Positions 8,589 through 17,028 of a DNA stretch of 64,000 nucleotides are shown here, in pieces; the first letter of the stretch is position 1, and every line of letters begins with the position of its first letter. Both the position numbers and the translations under genes were made by a program. Source of the DNA: Pseudomonadota bacterium (GTDB lineage: Bacteria > Pseudomonadota > Alphaproteobacteria > Rhodospirillales > Magnetospirillaceae); assembly GCA_021847015.1 (NCBI GenBank), contig JAJZVW010000001.1, positions 186,001 through 250,000 on the forward strand, in the 5' to 3' direction. Under the pieces are notes generated by a model, which saw only the letters and a list, made by a program, of their open reading frames with translations, was not told the DNA's origin and ran no database searches.

Positions 8589-9239
8589 ATGGGCAGCGTC
8601 GCCGAGCATTTCATCTCCAGCCTTCGCAATTCCGAGCGGCATTCCAAGCCGTGGCGCCACTGGCTGCTTGACGACATGTACCCGGCCGGCATGGTGGCCG
8701 AACTGGAGGCCCTTCCCTTCGCGCCGCCCTCGGGCGTGCTGCATGAGGGCAAGCGGGAGATCAACAATTCCTCACGCGTCTTCCTCACCCCCGACGTGCA
8801 GGAGGCGCACGCCTCGGTCGGCAAGCTGGTGCGGGCGATGCTCGATCCCCGCACACTGTCCGCCATCGAGGCGGAATGCGGCATCGACCTCTCGGGGTCG
8901 CTGCTGCGCCTGGAATACTGCATGGACGTCGGGGATTTCTGGCTGGAACCGCACACCGACATCTTCGTCAAGACGTTCACCATGCTGCTCTACCTCTCGT
9001 CGGGCGCGGGCAGCGACAATTGCGGCACGGACGTGCTTGCAGTCGAGGAACCCCACGGATTGGTGGGCGAGGCGCCCTTCGGGTTCAACAAGGGTACCCT
9101 GTTCATCCCGGCGCACGATACCTGGCACGGTTTTCACAAGCGCAAGATCAACGGCGTGCGCAAGAGCATCATCATCAACTACGTGACCAAAGACTGGCGC
9201 GCCCGCCACGAACTGGCCTCCCCCGATCCGGTGAAATGA
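8589..9239 (+). CDS. 2-oxoglutarate/Fe(II)-dependent oxygenase, copy 2 (tandem paralog)
   Basis: The product has 216 residues and aligns end to end with the gene before it. It has the same N-terminal pattern (RHWL.D), the iron ligands His122 and Asp124 in EPHTDI, and the distal His180 in DTWHGF. The shared ending is INYVTKDWRARHEL. Arg191 or Lys192 would hold 2-oxoglutarate. Differences concentrate at residues 45-80 and 150-165, where substrate loops would lie, so the two copies may act on different targets. The ATG at 8589 has a strong ggggggt ribosome site; a longer frame from 8541 has none. No redox partner or carrier protein is encoded nearby. Confidence 0.78.
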   Translation: MGSVAEHFISSLRNSERHSKPWRHWLLDDMYPAGMVAELEALPFAPPSGVLHEGKREINNSSRVFLTPDVQEAHASVGKLVRAMLDPRTLSAIEAECGIDLSGSLLRLEYCMDVGDFWLEPHTDIFVKTFTMLLYLSSGAGSDNCGTDVLAVEEPHGLVGEAPFGFNKGTLFIPAHDTWHGFHKRKINGVRKSIIINYVTKDWRARHELASPDPVK

Positions 9240-9241
9240 AC

Positions 9242-9341
9242 CAGGGGGGTCTCATTATGGGTTTTTTCGGTGTCATCCCTCGGCTCGCTCGCGCTCGGCC
9301 GGGATGACATCATAGGCGAGCGCGCATAATGACAACCGATT
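9242..9341. repeat. Decayed copy of the 17-bp-TIR element (copy A)
   Basis: About 100 bp between an oxygenase gene and lysS. The inner part of the ends survives (ctcattatg at 9251-9259, cataatga at 9325-9332), as does the inner inverted repeat tgtcatccc/gggatgaca (9271-9279 with 9301-9309). The outer ends have diverged and no target duplication is visible. The rest of 9240-9357 holds nothing else. Confidence 0.6.
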
Positions 9342-9357
9342 CCGTGAGCGCCGGCGG

Positions 9358-9386
9358 TTGACGCCGCCGTTGCGCGGGCCTAGGGT
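9358..9386 (+). promoter_or_regulatory. Possible sigma-70 type promoter of lysS
   Basis: TTGACG (9358-9363), a 17-bp spacer and TAGGGT (9381-9386) lie 38 bp before the lysS start. The -35 is good and the -10 weak. Confidence 0.4.
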
Positions 9387-9423
9387 TCCGCCCTTCCGCG
9401 CAACCCGTCAGTTCAGGTCAGCC

Positions 9424-11013
9424 ATGTCCGACATCCGCGACCTCGCCCGCACCGCCGCCGCCTGGCCCTTCCAGGAAGCGCGCCAGCTTCTGGACGCGCG
9501 GCTCAAGGGCGGCAACCCGGCGAAGGGCTTCGTCCTGTTCGAGACCGGCTACGGCCCGTCGGGACTTCCCCATATCGGTACCTTCGGCGAGGTGGTGCGC
9601 ACCACCATGGTGCGCCGGGCCTTCCACACCCTGGCGCCCGATATTCCCACCCGCCTGTTCGCCTTCTCGGACGACATGGACGGGCTGCGGAAGGTTCCGG
9701 ACAACATCCCCAACCAGGACATGGTGCGCCAGCACCTGGGCAAGCCGCTGACCCGCATCCCGGATCCCTTCGGCACCCACGACAGCTTCGGCGCCCACAA
9801 CAATGCGCGGCTGCGCGCCTTCCTGGATTCCTTCGGCTTCGAGTACGAGTTTCAATCCGCCAGCGAGTGGTACGCATCGGGGCGCTTCGACGCGGCCCTG
9901 CTGACGGTGCTGGCCCATTACGACGAGGTGATCAACGTCGTCCTTCCCACCCTGGGCGAGGAACGCCGCCAGACCTATTCGCCGTTCCTGCCCGTCTGCC
10001 CGAAGACCGGCCGGGTCCTGCAAGTCCCCGTAATCGAGCGCGACGTGGCCGCCGGTACCATCGTCTACCGCGACGAGGATGGCGCCCTGGTGGAAACGCC
10101 GGTCACCGGAGGCCGCTGCAAGATGCAGTGGAAGGCCGATTGGGCGATGCGCTGGTTCGCGCTCGGCGTCGATTACGAGATGAGCGGCAAGGACCTGATA
10201 CCGTCGGTCGAGCTGTCCTCCAAAATCTGCCGCATCCTGGGCGGACAGCCGCCCATGAACCTGACCTACGAGCTGTTCCTGGACGATCAGGGACAGAAGA
10301 TTTCCAAATCCAAGGGAAACGGGCTGGCGGTGGAGGATTGGCTCAAATACGCCCCCCAGGAATCGCTCGCCCTTTTCATGTACCAGAAACCCAAGGCAGC
10401 CAAGCGTCTGTATTTCGACGTGATTCCCCGTAACGTCGACGACTATCTCGCCTTCCTGGAGAAATTCGAGGCCGAGGACGCCGCCAAGCGGCTGGACAAT
10501 CCGGTCTGGCACATCCACAACGGCCAGCCGCCCAAGGAGGAGGCGCACCTTTCCTATTCCATCCTCCTCAACCTCGCCAGCGTCTGCCATTCCGAGGACA
10601 AGGCGGTATTGTGGGGCTTCATCAAGCGCTACGCCCCCAGCGCGGACGCCAAGGCGGCCCCCATCCTCGACCGGCTGGTGGAGTGCGCTGTCGCCTATTA
10701 CCGCGACTTCGTCAAGCCGGCCAAGAAGTACCGCAAAGCCACGCCCGAAGAGGCGGAAGCCTTCCGCGATCTGGCCGCAGGACTGCGAGCATTGCCGCCC
10801 GAAGCCTCCGCCGAGGACATTCAGAACCTCGTCTACGGCATCGGCAAGCGGCCGGCTTTCCCCGAAATGAAGGCCTGGTTCAAGGCCTGTTACGAGGTGC
10901 TGCTGGGCCAGGACCAGGGGCCGCGCATGGGCAGCTTCATAAAGCTGTACGGAATCGGCGACACCATCGCCCTGCTGGAAAAGGCCGCCGCCGGAGAGGA
11001 TCTTTCCGGCTGA
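9424..11013 (+). CDS. lysS: Class I lysyl-tRNA synthetase
   Basis: This 529-residue cytoplasmic enzyme charges tRNA-Lys with lysine. It is the class I form, found in archaea and many alphaproteobacteria, not the class II LysS of E. coli. The HIGH-type motif reads PHIGTFGE near residue 50 and the KMSKS-type loop reads KISKSKGNG near residue 293. The segment [14 protein letters not shown] is characteristic of this family. The ATG at 9424 is used because the protein then begins with the usual family N-terminus; the upstream frame from 9358 is unlike coding sequence. The gene stands alone between two copies of the dispersed element. Confidence 0.93.
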   Translation: MSDIRDLARTAAAWPFQEARQLLDARLKGGNPAKGFVLFETGYGPSGLPHIGTFGEVVRTTMVRRAFHTLAPDIPTRLFAFSDDMDGLRKVPDNIPNQDMVRQHLGKPLTRIPDPFGTHDSFGAHNNARLRAFLDSFGFEYEFQSASEWYASGRFDAALLTVLAHYDEVINVVLPTLGEERRQTYSPFLPVCPKTGRVLQVPVIERDVAAGTIVYRDEDGALVETPVTGGRCKMQWKADWAMRWFALGVDYEMSGKDLIPSVELSSKICRILGGQPPMNLTYELFLDDQGQKISKSKGNGLAVEDWLKYAPQESLALFMYQKPKAAKRLYFDVIPRNVDDYLAFLEKFEAEDAAKRLDNPVWHIHNGQPPKEEAHLSYSILLNLASVCHSEDKAVLWGFIKRYAPSADAKAAPILDRLVECAVAYYRDFVKPAKKYRKATPEEAEAFRDLAAGLRALPPEASAEDIQNLVYGIGKRPAFPEMKAWFKACYEVLLGQDQGPRMGSFIKLYGIGDTIALLEKAAAGEDLSG

Positions 11014-11040
11014 GGCCCGATGGAAAGAGGAAAGGCGCGG

Positions 11041-11182
11041 CAGCGGTTCTCATTATGCGCGCGCATGATGATGTCATCCCGAGGAAGCGGAGCGACTGAG
11101 GGATCTTTCAGGCACTTTCGCGTGAAAGATCCCTCGCCTTCGGCTCGGGATGACATCGAAAAACACATGATAAGAACCGCTG
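11041..11182. mobile_element. MITE-like element, copy B (142 bp)
   Basis: The left end cagcggttctcattatg (11041-11057) is mirrored at 11166-11182 with three mismatches. Inside is a nested palindrome built from gtcatcccgag and gagggatctttc with their complements. The flanks aaggcgcgg (11032-11040) and acggcgcgg (11183-11191) look like a 9-bp target duplication with one change. No protein is encoded. The right end stops 20 bp before the -35 proposed for bamD. Confidence 0.8.
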
Positions 11183-11201
11183 ACGGCGCGGCCTTGCCCT
11201 G

Positions 11202-11229
11202 TTTCCCCTGCCCGTGGCCGTGCTATAGT
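11202..11229 (+). promoter_or_regulatory. Possible promoter of bamD
   Basis: A good -10 TATAGT (11224-11229) has a weak -35 TTTCCC (11202-11207) with a 16-bp spacer, 37 bp before the bamD start. Confidence 0.4.
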
Positions 11230-11265
11230 CCGGCCCGCATGGGAAACGCTGGTGAATAGACCTTC

Positions 11266-12171
11266 ATGATGCGCATTGTTCCGTCCCGCCGTCACCGCCA
11301 CTTCGGAGCCGTGCTCGTCGCGGTCCTTTCACTCGCGGCCTGCGCGGAGGAAAAGAAGGACACCTACGTCGAACGTCCAGTCGAGGAACTCTACAACGAG
11401 GCCATGGACGACATCGACAACGACGAATACACCAAGGCGGTCAAGGCGTTCGAGGAAGTCGAACGCCAGCACCCCTATTCCGTTTGGGCCACCAAGGCGC
11501 AATTGATGGGGGCATATGCGCTTTACGAGCGCAACAAGTACGACGATGCCATCGTCGCCCTCGACCGCTACATCCAGCTCCATCCCGGCAACAAGGACAC
11601 GCCCTACGCCTACTATCTCAAGGGCCTGTGCTACTACGAGCAGATCGCCGACGTCGGCCGCGACCAGAAGATGACCGAAAAGGCGATGAAGGCCCTGCAG
11701 GAGGTCAGCGACCGCTTCCCCAACAGCAAGTACGCGCGCGACGCCAGGCTGAAGGTCGATCTGGCGCGTGACCACCTGGCGGGCAAGGAAATGGCCATCG
11801 GGCGCTATTACGAGCGCAACAACGCCTATCTGGCGGCCCTTAACCGTTTCAAGACCGTGGCCGAGCAGTACCAGACCACCACCCATGTGCCGGAGGCCCT
11901 CCACCGCATGGTGGAGATTTACCTGATCCTGGGGTTGAGAGACGATGCCCAGCGCACGGCCGCGGTGCTCGGGCATAATTTCCCGGGCAGCCCCTGGTAC
12001 GAAGACAGCTATTCGCTGATAAAGACCGGCCGTTCGATGACCAACGAAGAGAAGGCGGATTCCTGGACAAACTGGGTTCCCGGCATGGGCGGCTCGTCCG
12101 CGCCCGCCGCCTCCGATCCCAAGCCGGCCCCGAAGAAGGACAGTTCGGGCTGGTTCGACTGGATCTGGTGA
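11266..12171 (+). CDS. bamD: BamD outer-membrane assembly lipoprotein
   Basis: The product has 301 residues. A lipoprotein signal ends in the lipobox LAAC (Cys near residue 27), so it is anchored to the inner face of the outer membrane. TPR-like helical repeats follow (LYNEAMDDIDNDEYTKAVKAF and on), with the family pattern HPYSVWATKAQLM. BamD works with BamA to insert beta-barrel proteins. The C-terminal extension is rich in Pro, Lys and Trp and is typical of alphaproteobacterial members. Two ATG codons at 11266 and 11269 are equally possible starts. recN follows after 4 bp, an arrangement seen in many alphaproteobacteria; lpxC and ftsZ, often upstream elsewhere, are absent here. Confidence 0.93.
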   Translation: MMRIVPSRRHRHFGAVLVAVLSLAACAEEKKDTYVERPVEELYNEAMDDIDNDEYTKAVKAFEEVERQHPYSVWATKAQLMGAYALYERNKYDDAIVALDRYIQLHPGNKDTPYAYYLKGLCYYEQIADVGRDQKMTEKAMKALQEVSDRFPNSKYARDARLKVDLARDHLAGKEMAIGRYYERNNAYLAALNRFKTVAEQYQTTTHVPEALHRMVEIYLILGLRDDAQRTAAVLGHNFPGSPWYEDSYSLIKTGRSMTNEEKADSWTNWVPGMGGSSAPAASDPKPAPKKDSSGWFDWIW

Positions 12172-12175
12172 TCCG

Positions 12176-13846
12176 ATGCTGGTCTCGCTGTCGATCCGCG
12201 ACGTGGTGCTGATCGAACGGCTCGATCTATCCTTCGGCCCGAGCTTGTCGGCCTTCACCGGAGAGACCGGAGCGGGCAAATCCATTCTCCTGGACTCGCT
12301 CAGCCTCGCCCTGGGCGCGCGCGCCGATGCCGGGCTAGTGCGTCACGGCACGCCGCAGCTTTCGGTCACCGCCGCCTTCGCCCTCCCGGACGGGCACATC
12401 GTCCCCGCCCTGCTGGACGAGCTGGGCATCGGCAGCGACGGACAGGATTTGGTTCTGCGGCGGATCGTCGCCGCCGACGGGCGCTCGCGCGCTTTCGTCA
12501 ACGACCAGCCGGTCTCGGTGGGGATGCTTCGCCGGATCGGCGACGGCTTGGTGGAAATCCACGGACAGTTCGAGAGCCACGGCCTGCTCGACCCCGCATC
12601 CCATCTGGGCATCCTCGACGCCTTTGGCGGGTTGGGGGGGCGGGCGGCGAGCGTGAACACCGCTTGGCACGCCTGGAGAGAAGCCGCCCGGGTCCGCGCC
12701 GAGGCCGAAGCCGGCCTTGTGCGGGCGCGCGCCGAGGAGGGGGAACTCCGCGCCGCGTACGAGGAACTCCACGGCCTCGATCCCAAACCGGGGGAAGAGG
12801 CCCGCCTGGCGGAAAGCCGCTCGGTGATGATGCACGGGGAGAAGCTGGTCGAGGCGATGAACGCCGCCATGGCGGCGTTGAGCCAGCGAGGCGACGTCGA
12901 GGCGAGCCTGCGCAATGCGCAGCGCGCTTTGGAACGGGTTGCCGAGCGCGCCGAAGGCCGGCTGTCGGCCGTCATCGCCGCGCTTGATCGCGCCGCCGTG
13001 GAGACCGCCGAGGCGGTCGGCCTGCTGGAGCGGGCGTCGGCCGACATTTCCCTCGATCCCCGCGCGCTGGAGACGGCGGAGGAGCGTCTGTTCGCCTTGC
13101 GCGCCGCCGCGCGCAAGCACGGCACGGACGCCGACGGCCTCGCCCGCCTGCATGACGATTTGGCGCTTCGCCTGGCCCAACTGGACAGCGGGGGGGACGG
13201 CCTGGCCAATCTCATCCGAACCGAACAGGCGGCCCGCACAGCCTATGTGGAAGCGGCACGGACCCTGTCGCGCGAACGCGAGGAGATCGCGCGCGCCCTG
13301 GACGCCGCCGTGGCCGCCGAATTGCCGCCGCTGAAGCTGGACCGCGCCGTCTTCCGGACGCGGATAGCGGCCCGGGATGAAGACGAGTGGGGGCCGGCCG
13401 GCCTGGATGCCGTGGAGTTCCTGGTGGCGACCAATCCCGGCGCGCCGCCGGGGCCATTGGGCAAGATCGCCTCGGGTGGCGAGCTGGCCCGCTTCATGCT
13501 GGCCCTCAAGGTCATTCTGGCGCGGGTCTCCACCATCCCCACCATCGTCTTCGACGAGGTCGATTCCGGCATCGGCGGGGCGGTGGCCGCCGCGGTGGGC
13601 GAACGGCTGGCCAGACTTGCCGAGGATGTCCAGGTTCTGGTCGTCACCCATTCCCCCCAGGTCGCGGCCCGCGGCGCCCGGCATTACCGCGTCGCCAAAC
13701 GCGACGGCAGGGGCGAATCACCGGTTACAACTGTAGAATCCCTCGATGGGAATGCCCGGCGCGAAGAAGTCGCCCGCATGCTGTCGGGCGAGACCGTTAC
13801 CCAACAGGCCCGCGCCGCCGCCGACAGTCTTTTGGCGGGATTGTGA
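12176..13846 (+). CDS. recN: DNA repair protein RecN
   Basis: This 556-residue SMC-like ATPase acts in recombinational repair of double-strand breaks. Walker A GETGAGKS lies near residue 29, the ABC signature ASGGELARF near residue 435, and Walker B TIVFDEVDSGIGG follows. The middle 200 residues are the expected helical coiled-coil arms. RecN holds broken ends together and helps RecA-directed repair. It is translated 4 bp after bamD and probably shares its transcript. No LexA-type site is obvious because the gene has no promoter region of its own. The length is normal for the family. Confidence 0.94.
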   Translation: MLVSLSIRDVVLIERLDLSFGPSLSAFTGETGAGKSILLDSLSLALGARADAGLVRHGTPQLSVTAAFALPDGHIVPALLDELGIGSDGQDLVLRRIVAADGRSRAFVNDQPVSVGMLRRIGDGLVEIHGQFESHGLLDPASHLGILDAFGGLGGRAASVNTAWHAWREAARVRAEAEAGLVRARAEEGELRAAYEELHGLDPKPGEEARLAESRSVMMHGEKLVEAMNAAMAALSQRGDVEASLRNAQRALERVAERAEGRLSAVIAALDRAAVETAEAVGLLERASADISLDPRALETAEERLFALRAAARKHGTDADGLARLHDDLALRLAQLDSGGDGLANLIRTEQAARTAYVEAARTLSREREEIARALDAAVAAELPPLKLDRAVFRTRIAARDEDEWGPAGLDAVEFLVATNPGAPPGPLGKIASGGELARFMLALKVILARVSTIPTIVFDEVDSGIGGAVAAAVGERLARLAEDVQVLVVTHSPQVAARGARHYRVAKRDGRGESPVTTVESLDGNARREEVARMLSGETVTQQARAAADSLLAGL

Positions 13847-13956
13847 CCGTGTGAGGTCCTTGGCCCCGACGCCTCCGCGATACCGGCCGAGCGGGAATGC
13901 CGTAATGTCATAAGACCGCGAGCACCGCAGCGCCGATCGAGCCGCGTCCGGCTTGC

Positions 13957-14006
13957 TCCATTTTACGGCCCCTTTCTCGTTGATCCATTTTACAGCCCCT
14001 TTCTCG
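13957..14006. repeat. Direct repeat pair, 23-bp units with 27-bp period
   Basis: Bases 13957-13979 and 13984-14006 match at 22 of 23 positions and are separated by ttga. They lie in the gap between recN and the histidine kinase gene. Two copies are too few for an array; a duplicated regulator site or a local duplication is possible. Confidence 0.7.
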
Positions 14007-14053
14007 ACATAGGGCATATACCGCCCCGATGCCCGTGTGCCTATCATCCTCGG

Positions 14054-14085
14054 CTACCGGGCGACCGAACTAACCCGCCCGGTAG
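14054..14085 (+). promoter_or_regulatory. Perfect inverted repeat just before the kinase start
   Basis: ctaccgggcg (14054-14063) pairs exactly with 14076-14085 across a 12-nt loop, ending 9 bp before the ATG at 14095. It could be an operator, an RNA hairpin covering the ribosome site, or a terminator of the recN transcript if the kinase starts further downstream. Confidence 0.45.
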
Positions 14086-14094
14086 CGGACCCAG

Positions 14095-15420
14095 ATGAAC
14101 CGGCTGCCTCGACCACACTTACCTGCGACACCGTCAGCGCTACCGATCGCGCTCGCCGGCATGGATTGGCCCCAGCTTCCACGCCTGCTGCGTGCGGTCT
14201 GGCCCTGCGCCGCGAAGATAATCGGTGCCCCGCTGCGAGCCCTGCGTCACGGCAAGAAGGCCCTCATACTGAGGGAAATGTCCGTGGCGGCCCTGCGTCT
14301 GTCCGAGGAACGCTTTCAAACGGCCATGTCGATAATGCCGATAGCCGTTTTTCATCTTGATCGTGAGCTTCGTTACACCTGGTTCCACAATCCGCTGCTG
14401 CCCGGGCTCTCGCCCGACGACTTCATCGGCCGGACGGGAGCGGAGTTCTTCGAGGCGAAGGGCTATGAACGCCGGGTCCGGCTGTTCCGCCGCGTGCTGG
14501 AGACCGGGGAAACCGGCCGCGAGGAAATGATCCTGCGCAGCAAGTCCGACGGAAAGGCGCGCACCTTCGATCACACCGTGGCCCCCCTGCGGGACAAGGC
14601 CGGCCGGATCATCGGTTTGACCTGTGCCGTGATCGACATCTCGGACAAGGTCTACGCCAACGAGGCGCTGCGTTGCGCCATGGACCGGGCGAGGCGGGCG
14701 GACGAGGCGAAAAGCCGCTTCCTGTCCGCGGCCAATCACGATCTGCGCCAGCCGTTGCAAGCCATGCGGTTGTACCTCGAGGCACTGGACGCGGCCTTGG
14801 AGGACCCCGAGCACCGGGCGATCCTGAATGGTGCCATGGCGGCGCAGAACGCCGGCGAGGAGCTGCTTCGCAATTATCTGGACGTGTCGCTGCTGGATTC
14901 GGACATCACGCCTCCGGCCCTCCACGCCCTGCCCATGGCTCCGCTCCTGAACGACCTTGCCGCCGAATGCGTGCCCATCGCCCAGAAAAAAAGGATCACG
15001 GTGCGCGTGGCGCCGACGTCGGCGCACGTCGTCAGCGATGCGCGTCTTCTCGGACAGATGCTGCGCTGCCTTCTGCTCAACGCCATCCGCTTCACCGAAC
15101 GCGGTGGAGTGTTGATGGGATGCCGCCACCATCAGGGGCGGCTGCGGGTCGAAGTGTGGGACACCGGTCCCGGCATCCCCGAGGACAAGCTTTCCGTGGT
15201 ATTCGAAGATTTCTACCAGCTCGCCAATCCCGAACGTGACCGGACCAAAGGTTTCGGGCTTGGCTTGGGAGTCGTCCAGCGCGCCGCACGCCTGTTGGGG
15301 CATGACGTAACCGTCGCGTCGACGCCGGGCCGGGGGACGATGTTCGCCGTCACCCTCCCCCTGGCCACGTCGATGGCGGACAACGACGCGATCAACGGGC
15401 GGCTACCACGTAGTGCCTAA
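14095..15420 (+). CDS. Cytoplasmic PAS sensor histidine kinase
   Basis: The product has up to 441 residues. A PAS domain begins near residue 70 (ERFQTAMSIMPIAVFHLD). The dimerisation box follows with the phosphorylated His215 in SAANHDLRQPLQA, then an HATPase with N box NAIRFTERGG, G1 DTGPGIPED and G2 GFGLGLG. The HDLRQPLQA form is typical of hybrid-type kinases, but no receiver domain is attached and no response regulator gene is adjacent, so this is an orphan. No membrane segment is seen. The start is uncertain: ATG codons at 14095, 14161 and 14278 are in frame, and only the last has a nearby gaggga, at poor spacing. The 3' end overlaps the converging CBS gene by 29 bp. Confidence 0.85.
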   Translation: MNRLPRPHLPATPSALPIALAGMDWPQLPRLLRAVWPCAAKIIGAPLRALRHGKKALILREMSVAALRLSEERFQTAMSIMPIAVFHLDRELRYTWFHNPLLPGLSPDDFIGRTGAEFFEAKGYERRVRLFRRVLETGETGREEMILRSKSDGKARTFDHTVAPLRDKAGRIIGLTCAVIDISDKVYANEALRCAMDRARRADEAKSRFLSAANHDLRQPLQAMRLYLEALDAALEDPEHRAILNGAMAAQNAGEELLRNYLDVSLLDSDITPPALHALPMAPLLNDLAAECVPIAQKKRITVRVAPTSAHVVSDARLLGQMLRCLLLNAIRFTERGGVLMGCRHHQGRLRVEVWDTGPGIPEDKLSVVFEDFYQLANPERDRTKGFGLGLGVVQRAARLLGHDVTVASTPGRGTMFAVTLPLATSMADNDAINGRLPRSA

Positions 15421-15835
15421 GGTTGTCGACCTCCAGATCGGCGTGTTCGAGACGGCTCTTGACCACGTCGCCGATGGTCACGATCCCAACCAGCCTCTGA
15501 TCCGCATCCACCACCGGGAGATGGCGGACGCGCCGGCTGGTCATGGTCTGCATCAAATGGTCGACGGTGTCGCCCTCGCGGCAGATTTGGACATCGGTGG
15601 TCATCAGGTCGCGGACCCGATGCGACAGGCAGACGCCTCCCGACTCGGCCACCCCGCGGACGATGTCGCGCTCGGAGAGGATGCCCGCGATGCGCCCCCC
15701 GTCCTCGACGGCGACGAGCGCACCGATACGATGCCGGAACAGCGCATGCGCGGCGTCGCCGATCGACGCATCGGGAGCGATGGTCACCACGCCTGGCCCC
15801 CGAGCTTTGGCCTTCAAGATCGTCTTTACGATCAT
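15392..15835 (-). CDS. Tandem CBS-domain protein
   Basis: The product has 147 residues consisting almost only of two CBS domains (about 10-65 and 80-137), with the repeated pattern [IV].[GA]I[LV][ST].[RG]D[IV]V: AGILSERDIVRG, then VGIVTIGDVVK. CBS pairs bind adenosine nucleotides and usually report energy state. Stand-alone proteins of this type are common in alphaproteobacteria, and the target is not known. The ATG at 15835 has a strong ggaggaaac ribosome site. It is divergent from the PHA depolymerase gene, sharing a 141-bp gap, which hints at joint control with carbon storage. Its last 29 bp lie inside the histidine kinase gene on the other strand. Confidence 0.85.
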   Translation of the reverse strand: MIVKTILKAKARGPGVVTIAPDASIGDAAHALFRHRIGALVAVEDGGRIAGILSERDIVRGVAESGGVCLSHRVRDLMTTDVQICREGDTVDHLMQTMTSRRVRHLPVVDADQRLVGIVTIGDVVKSRLEHADLEVDNLRHYVVAAR

Positions 15836-15976
15836 TTGTTTCCTCCCATCGGCCCAGCAAGCAAAACATATCAAAAGTGATAAGGGGATCATCGGGGGCG
15901 GGTTCAAGACTGGCGGGCCGCACTTGAGCGGAATGTTGCCTTGAACGGCTCCCAGGAGCCCCCTACGTCCGCGTCC

Positions 15977-17023
15977 ATGGTACCTCCCCCCCTCGATATC
16001 GCCGACGTGCTCGCCCGTGGACGCCGGGTTGATGTTGAAGAGACGATCGTTCTCGACCGGCCGTTCTGGCAGCTGCACTTGTTTCGAAAAAGCGGACGAG
16101 GCCGCCACCCGGAGGTCTTGATCGTCACCCCCTTGTCCGGCCATTTCGGCTGGCTGATGCGGGATCTGGTGGTCGGCCTGCTGGCGCGCCACGACGTCTT
16201 TCTTCTGGAATGGAAGGACGCGCGCGAAGTGCCGTTGTCGGCCGGCCGTTTCGACCTCTCCGACAACATCGCCGCCGTCATCGACGCCGTGCGCCTGCTG
16301 GGACCGGATATCGCCCTGCTGGGCGTAAGCCAGGCGCCGACGGCCATCCTGGCCGCCAGCGCGCTGCTCGCCGAGGATCGCGATCCGGCCCGGCCGCGGG
16401 CCATCGTGTTGATGGGCGGGTTCCTCGACCCCCGGATCAACCCGACGGCCATCGAGCGCTTGGCCAGCCGTCTGCCGCCCGGCTGGTTTTCCCACGTCAT
16501 GGCCACCACGGTTCCCGCCGGTTACCCCGGTGCGGGGCGCCGGGTCTATCGCGGCGACATCCACGGCCGCACGCTGGCGCGTTACCTGGCCCGGCATATC
16601 GCCACGGGCGGCGAATTGGCCCGCAAGGTTCGCGCGGACGACGGCAGCGATCCCGAACGCTTTCCTTTTCTCAGATTGTTTTCCACGCTGATGGACCTGC
16701 CTGCGGAATTCGCGGAAGACAATGTCCAGACGGTCTTCCGGGATCATCTGCTGGCTCGCGGGGAACTGTTTTGGCGGGGACGCAGGATCGACCCTTCGGC
16801 GGTGGACGACATCGCGCTGATGACGGTGGAGGGAGGCGGCGACGACACGTCGGGCGTCGGCCAGACGCTGGTTGCCCATGCCCTCTGCCATCGGCTGCCC
16901 TACGACGAACGGGCACACTGCCACGAACCCGCCGCCGGCCATTTCGGCCTCTTCCACGGCGAGCCATGGCGGTCGCACATCCTCCCCGAAGTGGAGGCGT
17001 TCCTGGCACAGATAACGGATTAG
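15977..17023 (+). CDS. phaZ: Intracellular polyhydroxyalkanoate depolymerase (PhaZ type)
   Basis: This 348-residue alpha/beta hydrolase would release hydroxybutyrate from stored PHA granules. Family landmarks are TPLSGHFGWLMRDLV, the segment DARxVPLSxGRFDLxDNI, and the nucleophile elbow at Ser118 in GVSQAP. Members that I recall carry Cys in this elbow (VCQP), so Ser is notable. A C-terminal His is offered by AGHFGLFHG and an acid by the EGGGDD region. A TTG start at 15941 would add 12 residues; the ATG at 15977 is preferred although aggag (15955-15959 region) lies rather far upstream. No synthase or phasin gene is nearby. Confidence 0.82.
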   Translation: MVPPPLDIADVLARGRRVDVEETIVLDRPFWQLHLFRKSGRGRHPEVLIVTPLSGHFGWLMRDLVVGLLARHDVFLLEWKDAREVPLSAGRFDLSDNIAAVIDAVRLLGPDIALLGVSQAPTAILAASALLAEDRDPARPRAIVLMGGFLDPRINPTAIERLASRLPPGWFSHVMATTVPAGYPGAGRRVYRGDIHGRTLARYLARHIATGGELARKVRADDGSDPERFPFLRLFSTLMDLPAEFAEDNVQTVFRDHLLARGELFWRGRRIDPSAVDDIALMTVEGGGDDTSGVGQTLVAHALCHRLPYDERAHCHEPAAGHFGLFHGEPWRSHILPEVEAFLAQITD

Positions 17024-17028
17024 CCAAG

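Noticed and set aside
13957-14006. CRISPR-like repeat
   Set aside because: Only two units with a 4-bp spacer; no array and no cas genes.
13718-14047. Minus-strand frame containing EKGAVKW twice
   Set aside because: The repeated peptide is only the translation of the 23-bp direct repeat; there is no ribosome site or coding bias.
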